This document shows positions 1-7,876 of a stretch of DNA of 64,000 nt, piece by piece (the stretch's first letter is position 1; every line of letters starts with the position of its first letter). The translations under genes were made by a program, and so were the position numbers. The notes below the pieces were generated by a model. The model ran no database searches, was not told where the DNA came from, and saw only the letters and a program-made list of their open reading frames with translations. Origin of the DNA: Ornithinimicrobium sufpigmenti (lineage in GTDB: Bacteria > Actinomycetota > Actinomycetes > Actinomycetales > Dermatophilaceae); assembly GCF_004322775.1 (NCBI RefSeq), contig NZ_CP036403.1, forward strand, positions 3,968,001 through 4,032,000. Direction: 5' to 3'.

Positions 1-367
1 GGGCATCGCCCATGCTGGCGTTCACCTGCAGGGCGACCTCGGTGCCCGGCGGGACGACGAGGCGGACGTTGCTCATCCATACCGCGAGCCGGATCTCGAC
101 CGTCTCTCCCGGCACGATCACCTCGCGCAGGTCCAGCCGCACGGTGCTCATCCCGGCGTTGATCCGGGTCTCCTGGGCCAGCGGGAAGCGGCCGACCCGG
201 TCGACCTGCCCGAAGTAGGTGTCGATCCGGTCCTGGGACTGCCGGGCCACTCCCCCGTGCCCGACGACGGCCGGCGGCTGGTAGGTCGGGATCACCTCGG
301 GGATGCCCCCTGCACCGTTCTGCGAGGGCAGTGGCGGCGGCTGGTCGTCCTGCGGGCGCTGCGTCAT
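1..367 (-). CDS. LiaF-like/DUF1707-type beta-repeat protein, partial
   Basis: The gene runs off the left edge, so only the first 122 codons are visible. It opens with MTQRP, then a Pro/Gln-rich linker, then beta-strand repeats ending in motifs such as MSTVRLDL and MSNVRLVVPPG. The repeats match those of the protein encoded at 1483-2097, where VFGDV takes the place of MSNVR, so the two are paralogs. Related C-terminal domains (LiaF/DUF2154 type) belong to envelope-stress proteins; the function here is unknown. On the minus strand TAGCGT lies 7 nt before the ATG, suggesting a leaderless start. It is divergent from the aldo/keto reductase at 469. Confidence 0.6.
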   Translation of the reverse strand, partial: MTQRPQDDQPPPLPSQNGAGGIPEVIPTYQPPAVVGHGGVARQSQDRIDTYFGQVDRVGRFPLAQETRINAGMSTVRLDLREVIVPGETVEIRLAVWMSNVRLVVPPGTEVALQVNASMGDA

Positions 368-468
368 ACCGCCCACGCTACCGACACCGTGAGCTCACCA
401 CGGCGACCCAGGTCCCACGCTCCCGCCCGGTGCTGTCCCGGGCCGCCCCGACACTTACTGTGACCGCT

Positions 469-1473
469 ATGGAGTTCCGATACCTCGGCCGCAGCGGCCT
501 GAAGATCAGCGAGATCACCTACGGCAACTGGCTCACCCACGGCAGCCAGGTGGAGAACGAGGTGGCGAACCGGTGCGTGCGGGCCGCCCTGGATGCGGGG
601 ATCAGCACCTTCGACACCGCCGACGTCTACGCCAACACCAAGGCGGAGTCCGTGCTGGGGGAGGCGCTGAAGGGCGAGCGCCGGGAGAGCCTGGAGATCT
701 TCACCAAGGTGTACTGGCCGACCGGGCCGCGGGGCAAGAACGACACCGGGCTCTCGCGCAAGCACGTCATGGAGTCCATCGACGGCAGCCTGCGCCGGCT
801 GCAGACCGACTACGTCGACCTCTACCAGGCCCACCGGTACGACACCGAGACGCCTCTGGAGGAGACGATGCAGGCCTTCGCCGACATCGTGCGGGCCGGC
901 AAGGCGCTCTACATCGGCGTCAGCGAGTGGACCGCCGACCAGATCCGGGCGGGGCACGCGCTGAGCAAGGAGCTGGGCTTCCAGCTGATCTCCTCCCAGC
1001 CGCAGTACTCCATGCTCTGGCGGGTCATCGAGCCCGAGGTCATCCCGGCCTCCGAGGAGCTGGGCATCTCCCAGATCGTCTGGAGCCCGATGGCGCAGGG
1101 TGTGCTGTCCGGCAAGTACCTGCCGGGTCAGGCCCCGACCGAGGGCCGCGCCGCGGACGAGGCCATGGGCCGTGGGATGCAGGGCTTCCTGCGCGAGGAG
1201 GTGCTGACCGCCGTGCAGGGGCTGAAGCCGCTCGCGGAGGAGGCGGGGCTGACCATGCCGCAGCTGGCGATCGCCTGGGTGCTGCAGCACCCGAACGTCG
1301 CCGCCGCGCTCATCGGCGCCTCCCGCCCCGAGCAGGTCGAGGACAACGTCAAGGCGGCCGGCGTCAAGCTCGAGGCCGACCTGATGGCCAGGATCGACGA
1401 GGTGCTCGGCGACGTCGTCGAGCGCGACCCGGGCAAGACGGCCGAGCGCGCACCGCAGCAGCGCGTGGCCTGA
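469..1473 (+). CDS. Aldo/keto reductase (Kv-beta-like family)
   Basis: A 334-residue NADPH-dependent aldo/keto reductase, a cytosolic TIM-barrel enzyme that reduces carbonyl compounds. The catalytic tetrad is visible: Asp49 and Tyr54 in FDTADVYAN, Lys80 in TKVYW and His122 in YQAHRYD. The C-terminal cofactor region (ALIGASRPEQVEDN) is intact. Overall layout (MEFRYLGRSGLKIS start, QPQYSMLWR, WSPMAQGVLSGKY) fits the voltage-gated potassium channel beta/YghZ-like branch. The reading frame is open further upstream, but ATG 469 starts the conserved fold and has TACTGT 7 nt before it, a leaderless-type start. The physiological substrate cannot be told from sequence. Confidence 0.9.
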   Translation: MEFRYLGRSGLKISEITYGNWLTHGSQVENEVANRCVRAALDAGISTFDTADVYANTKAESVLGEALKGERRESLEIFTKVYWPTGPRGKNDTGLSRKHVMESIDGSLRRLQTDYVDLYQAHRYDTETPLEETMQAFADIVRAGKALYIGVSEWTADQIRAGHALSKELGFQLISSQPQYSMLWRVIEPEVIPASEELGISQIVWSPMAQGVLSGKYLPGQAPTEGRAADEAMGRGMQGFLREEVLTAVQGLKPLAEEAGLTMPQLAIAWVLQHPNVAAALIGASRPEQVEDNVKAAGVKLEADLMARIDEVLGDVVERDPGKTAERAPQQRVA

Positions 1474-1482
1474 CGGTCGGGC

Positions 1483-2097
1483 TCAGCGCACCCGCAGCCA
1501 GCGCCAGCCCTTGGGCGCGTCCGGACCGGCCGGGATCTCCCGCACCCGGACCTCGCCGAAGACCGCGTTGGCGGTCAGCACCAGCCGGGCGCCGGTGCGG
1601 GGCACCTGACCCTGCGGGTCCGTCTCGGCGCGGACGTCACCGAAGACGGTGCCGCCGTTGACCTCCACGTCGGTGCCCGGCGGCACGGCGACGCGCACGT
1701 CCCCGAAGACCGACCAGGTGGTCACCTCGAGGGTCTCCCCCGGCTGCAGGACCTCGCGCAGGTCGAGCTTGACGTCGCCGAAGAGCTGGTAGAAGGAGCT
1801 GCGGCGGCTGGCGCTCCAGCGCCCCTTGCGGACCACGTCACCGAAGACGGACCAGACGTCCTCACTCTCCCGCCTGGCGGGCAGGTTGGCCGAGCTGTGC
1901 TGCCCGTACTGCGGCAGGGGCGCCACCGGGCCCGGCACGACCTCGGCCGGGGGCTGCCATCCCTGCTGGACGGGCAGCGGCGGTGGCGTCTGCCCACCAG
2001 GCTCCCCATGAAGCTCCCCCGCCGGTTCACCCCACGTGTGCGGCACCTCGCTCGGGCCCTCCCACGGACCCCCCTGCTCACCCGGTCGCTGCGTCAT
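1483..2097 (-). CDS. LiaF-like protein with repeated VFGDV motifs
   Basis: A 204-residue protein. Residues 1-75 are a Pro/Gly/Gln-rich low-complexity linker; the rest is a beta-repeat domain in which VFGDV/LFGDV/VFGEV recurs five times (DVWSVFGDV, YQLFGDVKLDL, TTWSVFGDVRV, GGTVFGDVRA, NAVFGEVRV). This resembles LiaF C-terminal and DUF4097-type solenoid domains. No signal peptide or membrane helix is present, so it is probably cytosolic or peripheral. It is a paralog of the gene at 1-367: both begin MTQRP and both sit in divergent pairs around the aldo/keto reductase. TAGGTT lies 6 nt before the ATG. Its 3' end converges on the reductase gene with 9 bp between the stops. Confidence 0.65.
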   Translation of the reverse strand: MTQRPGEQGGPWEGPSEVPHTWGEPAGELHGEPGGQTPPPLPVQQGWQPPAEVVPGPVAPLPQYGQHSSANLPARRESEDVWSVFGDVVRKGRWSASRRSSFYQLFGDVKLDLREVLQPGETLEVTTWSVFGDVRVAVPPGTDVEVNGGTVFGDVRAETDPQGQVPRTGARLVLTANAVFGEVRVREIPAGPDAPKGWRWLRVR

Positions 2098-2174
2098 ACC
2101 CCCAACCTAACCCGTGCGGCGGCGCCACGGCACCGGCCTTTCCGGCGCTCACGGCGATGGGGCAGGGTGGGGCC

Positions 2175-3377
2175 ATGGCCTCCCCCTTCGACCTGACCCT
2201 GGAGCAGATGTGCGAGCACCGGTCCGCCAAGTGGAGCCGGGTGCCCGCCGACGTGCTGCCCGCCTGGACCGCCGAGATGGACGTGCGCACCGCGCCGGCG
2301 ATCACCGACGCCCTGCGCCTGGCGGTGGAGCGCTCGGACTTCGGCTACGCCGGTGACCCCGCCCCGGTGACCAGCGCCTTCGCCGGCTTCGCCCGCGACA
2401 CCTGGGGCTGGGACCCGACCGCGGGCGGCGGCACGATGCGGCTGTTCGCGGACGTGGGCCAGGCCGCCATCGAGGTGCTGCGCGCGGTGACCTCACCCGG
2501 TGACCGGGTGGTCATCAACCCGCCGGTCTACCTCTCCTTCTACCCCTGGCTGCAGGCGGTCGGCGCGGAGCCGCTGGAGGTCCCGATGCTCGACGTCGCC
2601 TCCGGCGGGCGCCTGGACCTGGAGGGTATGGAGCGCGCCCTCGCCTCGGGTGCGCGGGTCGTCCTGCTCTGCACCCCGCACAACCCCCTCGGCCACGTGT
2701 ACACCGAGGAGGAGCTGTCGGCGGTCGCGGACCTGGCCGCGGCGCACGACGCGCTGGTGATCTCCGACGAGATCCATGCCCCGCTCGTGCACCCCGGCAG
2801 CCCCACGCCGTTCCTGCCCTTCCTCACCGTCTCCGAGGCGGCCCGTGAGGTCGGGATCGCGCTGCACTCCCCGTCCAAGGCGTGGAACACCGCAGGTCTG
2901 AAGACCGCCGTCGGGATCACGGCCGTCCCGGGCCGATGGCCCGACCTGCGCGAGGAGCTGGACTGGTCGCCGTCGATCCTCGGGCAGTACGCCGCAGTCG
3001 CCGCGTACACCGACGGCCGGGAGTGGCTGGACACGGTCCGCACCGAGATCGAGCAGCGCACCCAGCAGCTGTCCGCCCTGCTCGCCGAGCACCTGCCCGC
3101 GGTGCGCTACACCCCTGGGCACGCGTCATACCTGGCCTGGCTGGACTGCCGCGACCTCGGCCTGGGCGACAACCCGGCAGCCACCTTCCTCGAACGGGGC
3201 CGGGTCGCGCTCTCGCCCGGGCCGGCGTTCGGACCGGACGGCGCCGGGTTCGCCCGGCTCAACATCGGCACCAGCCAGGAGCTGATGACCGAGGCGGTCC
3301 GGCGGATGGCGGCGGCAGTCAGCCGGTCGCGGATCGGGTCGCCCGTGTCGGACCCCGGGTCTAGCGTGGCGACATGA
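2175..3377 (+). CDS. MalY/PatB-family PLP-dependent C-S lyase (cystathionine beta-lyase type)
   Basis: A 400-residue fold-type I PLP enzyme. The N-terminus (LPAWTAEMDVRTAPAI) and PPVYLSFYPWL, CTPHNPLGHVYT, ISDEIHAPLVHPG are characteristic of the MalY/PatB group, which cleaves C-S bonds of cystathionine or cysteine conjugates. The PLP-binding lysine is in SPSKAWNTAGLK; the C-terminal carboxylate-binding Arg is in FARLNIGTS. The frame is open upstream, but ATG 2175 begins the conserved sequence. The stop overlaps the next start by 4 bp, so translational coupling to the DUF3072 gene is likely. The substrate is not determined; cystathionine is a guess from the family. Confidence 0.85.
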   Translation: MASPFDLTLEQMCEHRSAKWSRVPADVLPAWTAEMDVRTAPAITDALRLAVERSDFGYAGDPAPVTSAFAGFARDTWGWDPTAGGGTMRLFADVGQAAIEVLRAVTSPGDRVVINPPVYLSFYPWLQAVGAEPLEVPMLDVASGGRLDLEGMERALASGARVVLLCTPHNPLGHVYTEEELSAVADLAAAHDALVISDEIHAPLVHPGSPTPFLPFLTVSEAAREVGIALHSPSKAWNTAGLKTAVGITAVPGRWPDLREELDWSPSILGQYAAVAAYTDGREWLDTVRTEIEQRTQQLSALLAEHLPAVRYTPGHASYLAWLDCRDLGLGDNPAATFLERGRVALSPGPAFGPDGAGFARLNIGTSQELMTEAVRRMAAAVSRSRIGSPVSDPGSSVAT

Positions 3378-3757
3378 CATTGCCGACCGACCCGCCGACC
3401 GACCCTTCGTCCGACCCCACGCAGCCGCCGCTCGACGTGCCGGAGAGCGACCCGACGGTCAACCCCGGTCCCGACACCCCGGGCCCGTCGCAGCCCCTCG
3501 CCGACCCCCCGCAGGAGCCGGACCCCGAGGTGCTCGGCTCCCCTACTCCCCAGGACGGCCCGGGACAGCAGCAGCGCGATCCCCAGGAGTGGGTGACCGG
3601 GGACGACCCGGCCACCGAGGCGCAGAAGTCCTACCTCGACCGCCTCGCCAGCGCCGCCGGCGAGCAGATCCCGGCCGAGGGCCTGACGAAGGCACAGGCC
3701 TCGGAGCACATCGACCGCCTGCAGGACCGGACGGGGATGGAGCCTCGCCAGGCATAG
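3374..3757 (+). CDS. DUF3072 domain protein
   Basis: A 127-residue protein. Residues 1-70 are an acidic, Asp/Pro-rich disordered region (DPPTDPSSDP). The C-terminal 50 residues (TEAQKSYLDRLASAAGEQ...LTKAQASEHIDRLQ) match the small helical DUF3072 domain, which has no assigned function. The ATG overlaps the stop of the C-S lyase by 4 bp; TAGCGT also lies 6 nt before this ATG, so the gene may have its own leaderless transcript besides read-through from upstream. Confidence 0.75.
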   Translation: MTLPTDPPTDPSSDPTQPPLDVPESDPTVNPGPDTPGPSQPLADPPQEPDPEVLGSPTPQDGPGQQQRDPQEWVTGDDPATEAQKSYLDRLASAAGEQIPAEGLTKAQASEHIDRLQDRTGMEPRQA

Positions 3758-3852
3758 CCTCGCCGTCTGGACGAGTCGTCCAGGAGCCATGCACGTCCCT
3801 GCACCTGGCGCACGGTCGCGCCACAGGGCGGGACACCTCATACCCTGTCCTC

Positions 3853-4908
3853 ATGACCCGCCCCCACCTGTGGATCCGTGCCGAGGCCCGCCCGACCGAG
3901 CAGCGTGTGCCGATCGTCCCCGACGACGCGCGCCGGCTGATCGAGGACGGGTTCACCGTCACCGTCGAGGAGTCCCCGACCCGCGTGATCCCGCTGGCGG
4001 AGTATGAGGAGGCGGGGTGCCGGGTGGCGCCGCGCGGGTCGTGGGTGGACGCACCGAAGGGTGCTGTCGTGGTCGGCATCAAGGAGCTGCCGGAGGACCC
4101 GGACGACCTCGCCCACACGCACGTCTTCTTCGCGCACGCCTACAAGGGGCAGGAAGGCGCGGAGCAGGTGCTCGACCGGTTCCGCCGCGGGGGCGGGGAG
4201 CTGCTGGACGTGGAGTACCTCACCGTGGACGGCAAGCGGGTCGTGGCCTTCGGCTTCTGGGCCGGGTATGTCGGTGCCGCGCTGGCGGTGCTGCGGCACC
4301 GTGGCCTGCTGACCGGCGGCGTCGCGCCGATGACCCGAGAGGAGCTGGACGGCATGCTGCAGCAGGGACCGCCCGTCGCCTCGGGAGCTCCGGCCGGCGC
4401 GACCGCCGAGCCGGAGCGGGCGCTGGTCATCGGGTCCCGTGGTCGCTCAGGCACGGGCGCGATGGCGGCGCTGGAGGTCGCCGGCTGCGCCGTGACCCGC
4501 TGGGACCGGGCCGATACCGAGGTCGTCGACAAGAACGCGCTGCTGGCGCACGACATCATGGTCAACTGTGTGGCCAGCGACCGGCCGCGGGAGCCCTTCC
4601 TCGCCACCGAGGACATCGACGTCCCTCGCCGGCTGCGGACGGTCGCCGACGTGACCTGCGACGTCACCTCGGAGGCGAACCTGCTGCCGTTCAACACCGC
4701 GATCACGACCTGGGACGAGCCGGTCCGCGCCTTCGGGTCCACCGGCAACCCGCTGGAGGTGATCGCGATCGACAACCTGCCCTCCCTGCTGCCGCGCGAG
4801 TCCTCGGAGTCGTTCTCGGCCGAGCTCACCCCGCTGCTGCCCGACCTGGCCGAGCGCCAGGGTCCCTGGGCCGCCAGCCTGGACTGGTTCCGGCGGCACC
4901 TGCGCTGA
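3853..4908 (+). CDS. Saccharopine dehydrogenase (lysine-forming type, Lys1-like)
   Basis: A 351-residue enzyme of the alanine dehydrogenase/transhydrogenase-N superfamily. Lys77 (GIKEL) and His95 (FAHAYKGQ) match the catalytic Lys/His pair of yeast saccharopine dehydrogenase. The nucleotide-binding segment is ALVIGSRGRSGTGA. The family interconverts saccharopine with lysine and 2-oxoglutarate using NAD; in bacteria it can serve lysine breakdown. No other saccharopine-pathway gene is in the window, so direction and role are open. ATG 3853 was chosen over the longer frame because conserved sequence starts there and TACCCT lies 6 nt upstream (leaderless type). Confidence 0.8.
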   Translation: MTRPHLWIRAEARPTEQRVPIVPDDARRLIEDGFTVTVEESPTRVIPLAEYEEAGCRVAPRGSWVDAPKGAVVVGIKELPEDPDDLAHTHVFFAHAYKGQEGAEQVLDRFRRGGGELLDVEYLTVDGKRVVAFGFWAGYVGAALAVLRHRGLLTGGVAPMTREELDGMLQQGPPVASGAPAGATAEPERALVIGSRGRSGTGAMAALEVAGCAVTRWDRADTEVVDKNALLAHDIMVNCVASDRPREPFLATEDIDVPRRLRTVADVTCDVTSEANLLPFNTAITTWDEPVRAFGSTGNPLEVIAIDNLPSLLPRESSESFSAELTPLLPDLAERQGPWAASLDWFRRHLR

Positions 4909-4989
4909 GGCGGCCGTCGGCCGCGGTCTGGTCGGGGGCTGGCCGCCGGCGTGGTCGGGGTGTCCCTGCGCACACGGCAGAATGGACCC

Positions 4990-6186
4990 ATGCTCGGTGA
5001 AGAGGTCTTCCTGCTCGACGCTGTCCGCACGCCGTTCGGCAAGCTGCGCGGCGGCCTGTCGCACGTGCGCACCGACGACCTGGCCGCGGTGCCGCTGCGC
5101 TCACTGCTGGAGCGCCACCCCGGCCTGGACCCCGCGCGGATCGAGGACGTCTACTACGGCAACACCAACGGCGCGGGCGAGGAGAACCGCAACGTCGCCC
5201 GGATGGCGGCGCTGCTCGCCGGCCTGCCGGTGACCGTGCCAGGGGCGACGACGAACCGGCTGTGCGCCTCGGGGTCGGAGGCGCTGGTGCAGGCCGCCCG
5301 CGCCATCGCGGTGGGCGACGCGGACCTGGTCGTCGCCGGCGGGGTCGAGGGGATGAGCCGCGCGCCCTACGTGCTGCCCAAGCCCGACGAGGCCCTGCCT
5401 CGCGCCATGGAGCTGCACCAGACGACCGTCGGCTGGCGGATGGTCAACCCCGCGTTCCCCGATGAGTGGACCGCCTCCCTGGGGGCCAGCGCCCAGGCTG
5501 TCGCCACCGAGCGCGGCATCGGGCGCGAGGAGATGGACGAGTATGCCGTCCGCTCCCACCAGCGGGTGCACGCCGCCTACGAGGCGGCGGCGCACAAGGG
5601 TTTCGTGGAGCCGCTGGAGGGCGTGGAGCGTGACGAGTCGCTTCGGCCGGGGGCCTCGATGGAGTCGCTGGGCGGGCTGCGCCCGGCCTTCACCAGGGAC
5701 GGCACGGTGACGGCGGGCAACTCCTCGCCGGTCAACGACGGCGCGATGGCGGCGCTGGTCGGCACGGCGGCGATGGCCGAGGAGCTGGGGCTGGAGCCGA
5801 TCGCCCGGATCGTGGCCTCCCGCACGGTCGCGGTGTCGCCGGAGCAGTTCGCGGTCGCGCCGGTGCCGGCGATCCGGCAGCTGCTGGAGCGGACCGGCAA
5901 GGGTTTCGACGACGTCGACCTGTGGGAGATCAACGAGGCCTTCGCCGCGATGGTGCTCTCCACCCTCCACGACCTGCCCGAGCTGGGCCGGGACGCGCTG
6001 GAGACGAACGTCAACGTCAACGGCGGCGCGATCGCGATCGGTCACCCGCTCGGCGCCAGCGCCCCCCGCGTGGTCGTCGACCTGGCCCGCGAGCTGCGCC
6101 GCCGCGGTGGCGGCATCGGCGTGGCGGCCGCCTGCATCGGCGTCGGTCAGGGCACCGCGCTGATGATCGAGGTCCCCCGCCCCTGA
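4990..6186 (+). CDS. Acetyl-CoA acyltransferase (thiolase)
   Basis: A 398-residue thiolase. The acylated cysteine is Cys92 (NRLCASGSEALVQA), the second active-site motif is NGGAIAIGHPLGASAPR and the C-terminal cysteine motif is AAACIGVGQGTA. Degradative thiolases cleave 3-oxoacyl-CoA to acetyl-CoA plus a shortened acyl-CoA; closeness to beta-ketoadipyl-CoA thiolases is possible but not provable here. The stop codon lies inside the first unit of a repeat array, and the gene converges on the acyl-CoA mutase, which ends at 6341. It could serve the neighbouring catabolic island. CAGAAT lies 6 nt before ATG 4990, supporting that start. Confidence 0.88.
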   Translation: MLGEEVFLLDAVRTPFGKLRGGLSHVRTDDLAAVPLRSLLERHPGLDPARIEDVYYGNTNGAGEENRNVARMAALLAGLPVTVPGATTNRLCASGSEALVQAARAIAVGDADLVVAGGVEGMSRAPYVLPKPDEALPRAMELHQTTVGWRMVNPAFPDEWTASLGASAQAVATERGIGREEMDEYAVRSHQRVHAAYEAAAHKGFVEPLEGVERDESLRPGASMESLGGLRPAFTRDGTVTAGNSSPVNDGAMAALVGTAAMAEELGLEPIARIVASRTVAVSPEQFAVAPVPAIRQLLERTGKGFDDVDLWEINEAFAAMVLSTLHDLPELGRDALETNVNVNGGAIAIGHPLGASAPRVVVDLARELRRRGGGIGVAAACIGVGQGTALMIEVPRP

Positions 6187-6344
6187 CAGAACACGGGAAA
6201 AGGCCCGACAGAACACGGCAGAGGGTCCCCACACGGCGCACGAGGGGGACCCCTCAGCCGTCTCGCGTGCTCAGTCGGGCTCTTCCGCGCGCTCTGATGG
6301 GCTTTTTCGCGCGTCCTGTCGGGACCTTTGCCGTGTTCTGTCAG
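6183..6344. repeat. Head-to-head array of 22-bp repeats between convergent genes
   Basis: Two plus-strand units (6183-6204, 6205-6226) and four minus-strand units (6344-6323, 6322-6301, 6300-6279, 6278-6257) of 22 bp point at each other. The unit begins CCGACAGAACACGG. The stop codons of both convergent genes (TGA at 6184-6186, and on the minus strand at 6343-6341) fall inside the outermost units. RNA from either strand could form a long hairpin, so bidirectional termination is plausible; this is inference. Confidence 0.75.
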
Positions 6345-7876
6345 AACTCGGCGGAGGGGCGCCAGGTGCCGAGCTCGCCGCGGAGGACCTCGACGACCTC
6401 GCCGAGGGTGGCGTAGGCCTTGACCGCGGCGATCGTGGCCGGCATCACCGAGCGGCCGTCGCGAACGTCCGACGCCAGTTGGGCCAGGGCCGCGTCGACC
6501 GCGGCCTGGTCGCGGGTCTCGCGCAGCCGCCGCACCGACTCGGCCTGCGCCCGCTCGGTGCCCGGGTCGATGGTGAAGACCTCCAGGGGCTCGGTCGGGG
6601 CGGGGAACGTGTTGACCCCGACCACGGTCCGCTCGCCGGTCTCGACCTGCTGGGAGTGCCGGTAGGCCGCCTCGGCCAGGTCGCGCGCGAACCGGCCGGA
6701 GTCGATCGCCTCCAGCGCCCCGCCGCGCTCCTCGATGTCCTCCATCAGCGACCAGATCGAGGCCTCGAGCTCGTCGGTGAGCGCCTCCACGGCGTACGAG
6801 CCGGCCAACGGGTCCAGCGTCGTGGTCAGCCCGGTCTCGAAGGCCACCACCTGCTGGGTCCGCAGCGCCAGCGTCGCCGCGTGCTCGGTCGGCACCCCGA
6901 GCGCCTCGTCGTAGGCCGAGACGTGCAGGGTCTGCACGCCCGCGAGCGCCGCGACGGTCGCCTCCACCGACGTGCGGACGACGTTGTTGAGCGGCTGCTG
7001 CGCGGTGAGCGTCGAGCCGGCGGTGAAGGCGAAGATCCGCAGCTGCTGCGAGCGCGGGTCCTTCGCTCCATACCGCTCCCGCATCAGCCGCGCCCAGACC
7101 CGCCGGGCGGCACGGAACTTGGCGACCTCCGGCAGCACGTCGGTGGTGATCGCCAGGAAGGTGAACAGCGTCGGCGCCACCTGGTCGACGTCGACCCCGC
7201 GCCGGACGCACTCGTCGAGGTAGGCGCGGGCGTTGGCGAAGGTGAACGCGATCTCCTGAGTCGCCGAGGACCCGGACTCGCGGATGTGGTAGCCGCTCAT
7301 CGCCAGCGGGACCCAGCTGGGGGCCTCGCGGCTGACGTACTCGATGGTGTCGACCGACAGCCGCAGCGAGGCCTCCGGGGGGAAGATCTGGGTCCCGCGG
7401 GCGATGAACTCCTTGAGCACGTCGTTCTGGATGAACATCCCGAACTGGTCGGGGTGCACGCCCCGCTTCTCGGCCAGCGCGACGAAGAGCGCGGCCCACA
7501 GGTAGCCGATGGAGTTCGCGGTGGTGCGGACCTGGGACAGCTCCTCCAGGGGTATGCCGTCCATCAGCACCTCGATGTCGGCCAGGGAGTCGATGGCCAC
7601 CCCGACCCGGCCGACCTCGCCCGCGGCGCGCGGGTCGTCGGAGTCGATGCCCATCTGGCTGGGCAGGTCCATCGCGACCGAGAAGCCGGTGACGCCCGCG
7701 TCGAGCAGGGCGCGGAAGCGGGCGTTGGACTCCTTGGCGGTCCCGAACCCGGCGTACTGGCCCATGATCCAGACCTTGGGCTCGTCACTGACCCCCCGGG
7801 TGTAGGGGTACTGGCCCGGGCGTTCCGCGCCCTCCGGCGCGTAGTCGACCCGGAGCTGCGGGTCCTCCCAGCTCAC
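6341..7876 (-). CDS. AdoCbl-dependent acyl-CoA mutase, large (catalytic) subunit
   Basis: A 511-residue protein of the methylmalonyl/isobutyryl/2-hydroxyisobutyryl-CoA mutase large-subunit type: the substrate TIM barrel is complete but there is no C-terminal B12-binding domain, so it should need a separate small subunit. Landmarks are GQYAGFGTAKESN (residues 40-51), IQNDVLKEFIARGTQIFPPEASLR (149-172) and His197 in SGYHIRESG. The segment after YPYTRG is short (VSDEPKVWIMGQYAGF) and lacks the TMY motif carrying the substrate-gating Tyr of methylmalonyl-CoA mutase, so the substrate is probably not methylmalonyl-CoA. The start overlaps the end of the acyl-CoA synthetase by 4 bp and it is last in the fusion-enzyme operon. 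No small-subunit gene is visible in the window. Confidence 0.8.
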   Translation of the reverse strand: MSWEDPQLRVDYAPEGAERPGQYPYTRGVSDEPKVWIMGQYAGFGTAKESNARFRALLDAGVTGFSVAMDLPSQMGIDSDDPRAAGEVGRVGVAIDSLADIEVLMDGIPLEELSQVRTTANSIGYLWAALFVALAEKRGVHPDQFGMFIQNDVLKEFIARGTQIFPPEASLRLSVDTIEYVSREAPSWVPLAMSGYHIRESGSSATQEIAFTFANARAYLDECVRRGVDVDQVAPTLFTFLAITTDVLPEVAKFRAARRVWARLMRERYGAKDPRSQQLRIFAFTAGSTLTAQQPLNNVVRTSVEATVAALAGVQTLHVSAYDEALGVPTEHAATLALRTQQVVAFETGLTTTLDPLAGSYAVEALTDELEASIWSLMEDIEERGGALEAIDSGRFARDLAEAAYRHSQQVETGERTVVGVNTFPAPTEPLEVFTIDPGTERAQAESVRRLRETRDQAAVDAALAQLASDVRDGRSVMPATIAAVKAYATLGEVVEVLRGELGTWRPSAEF

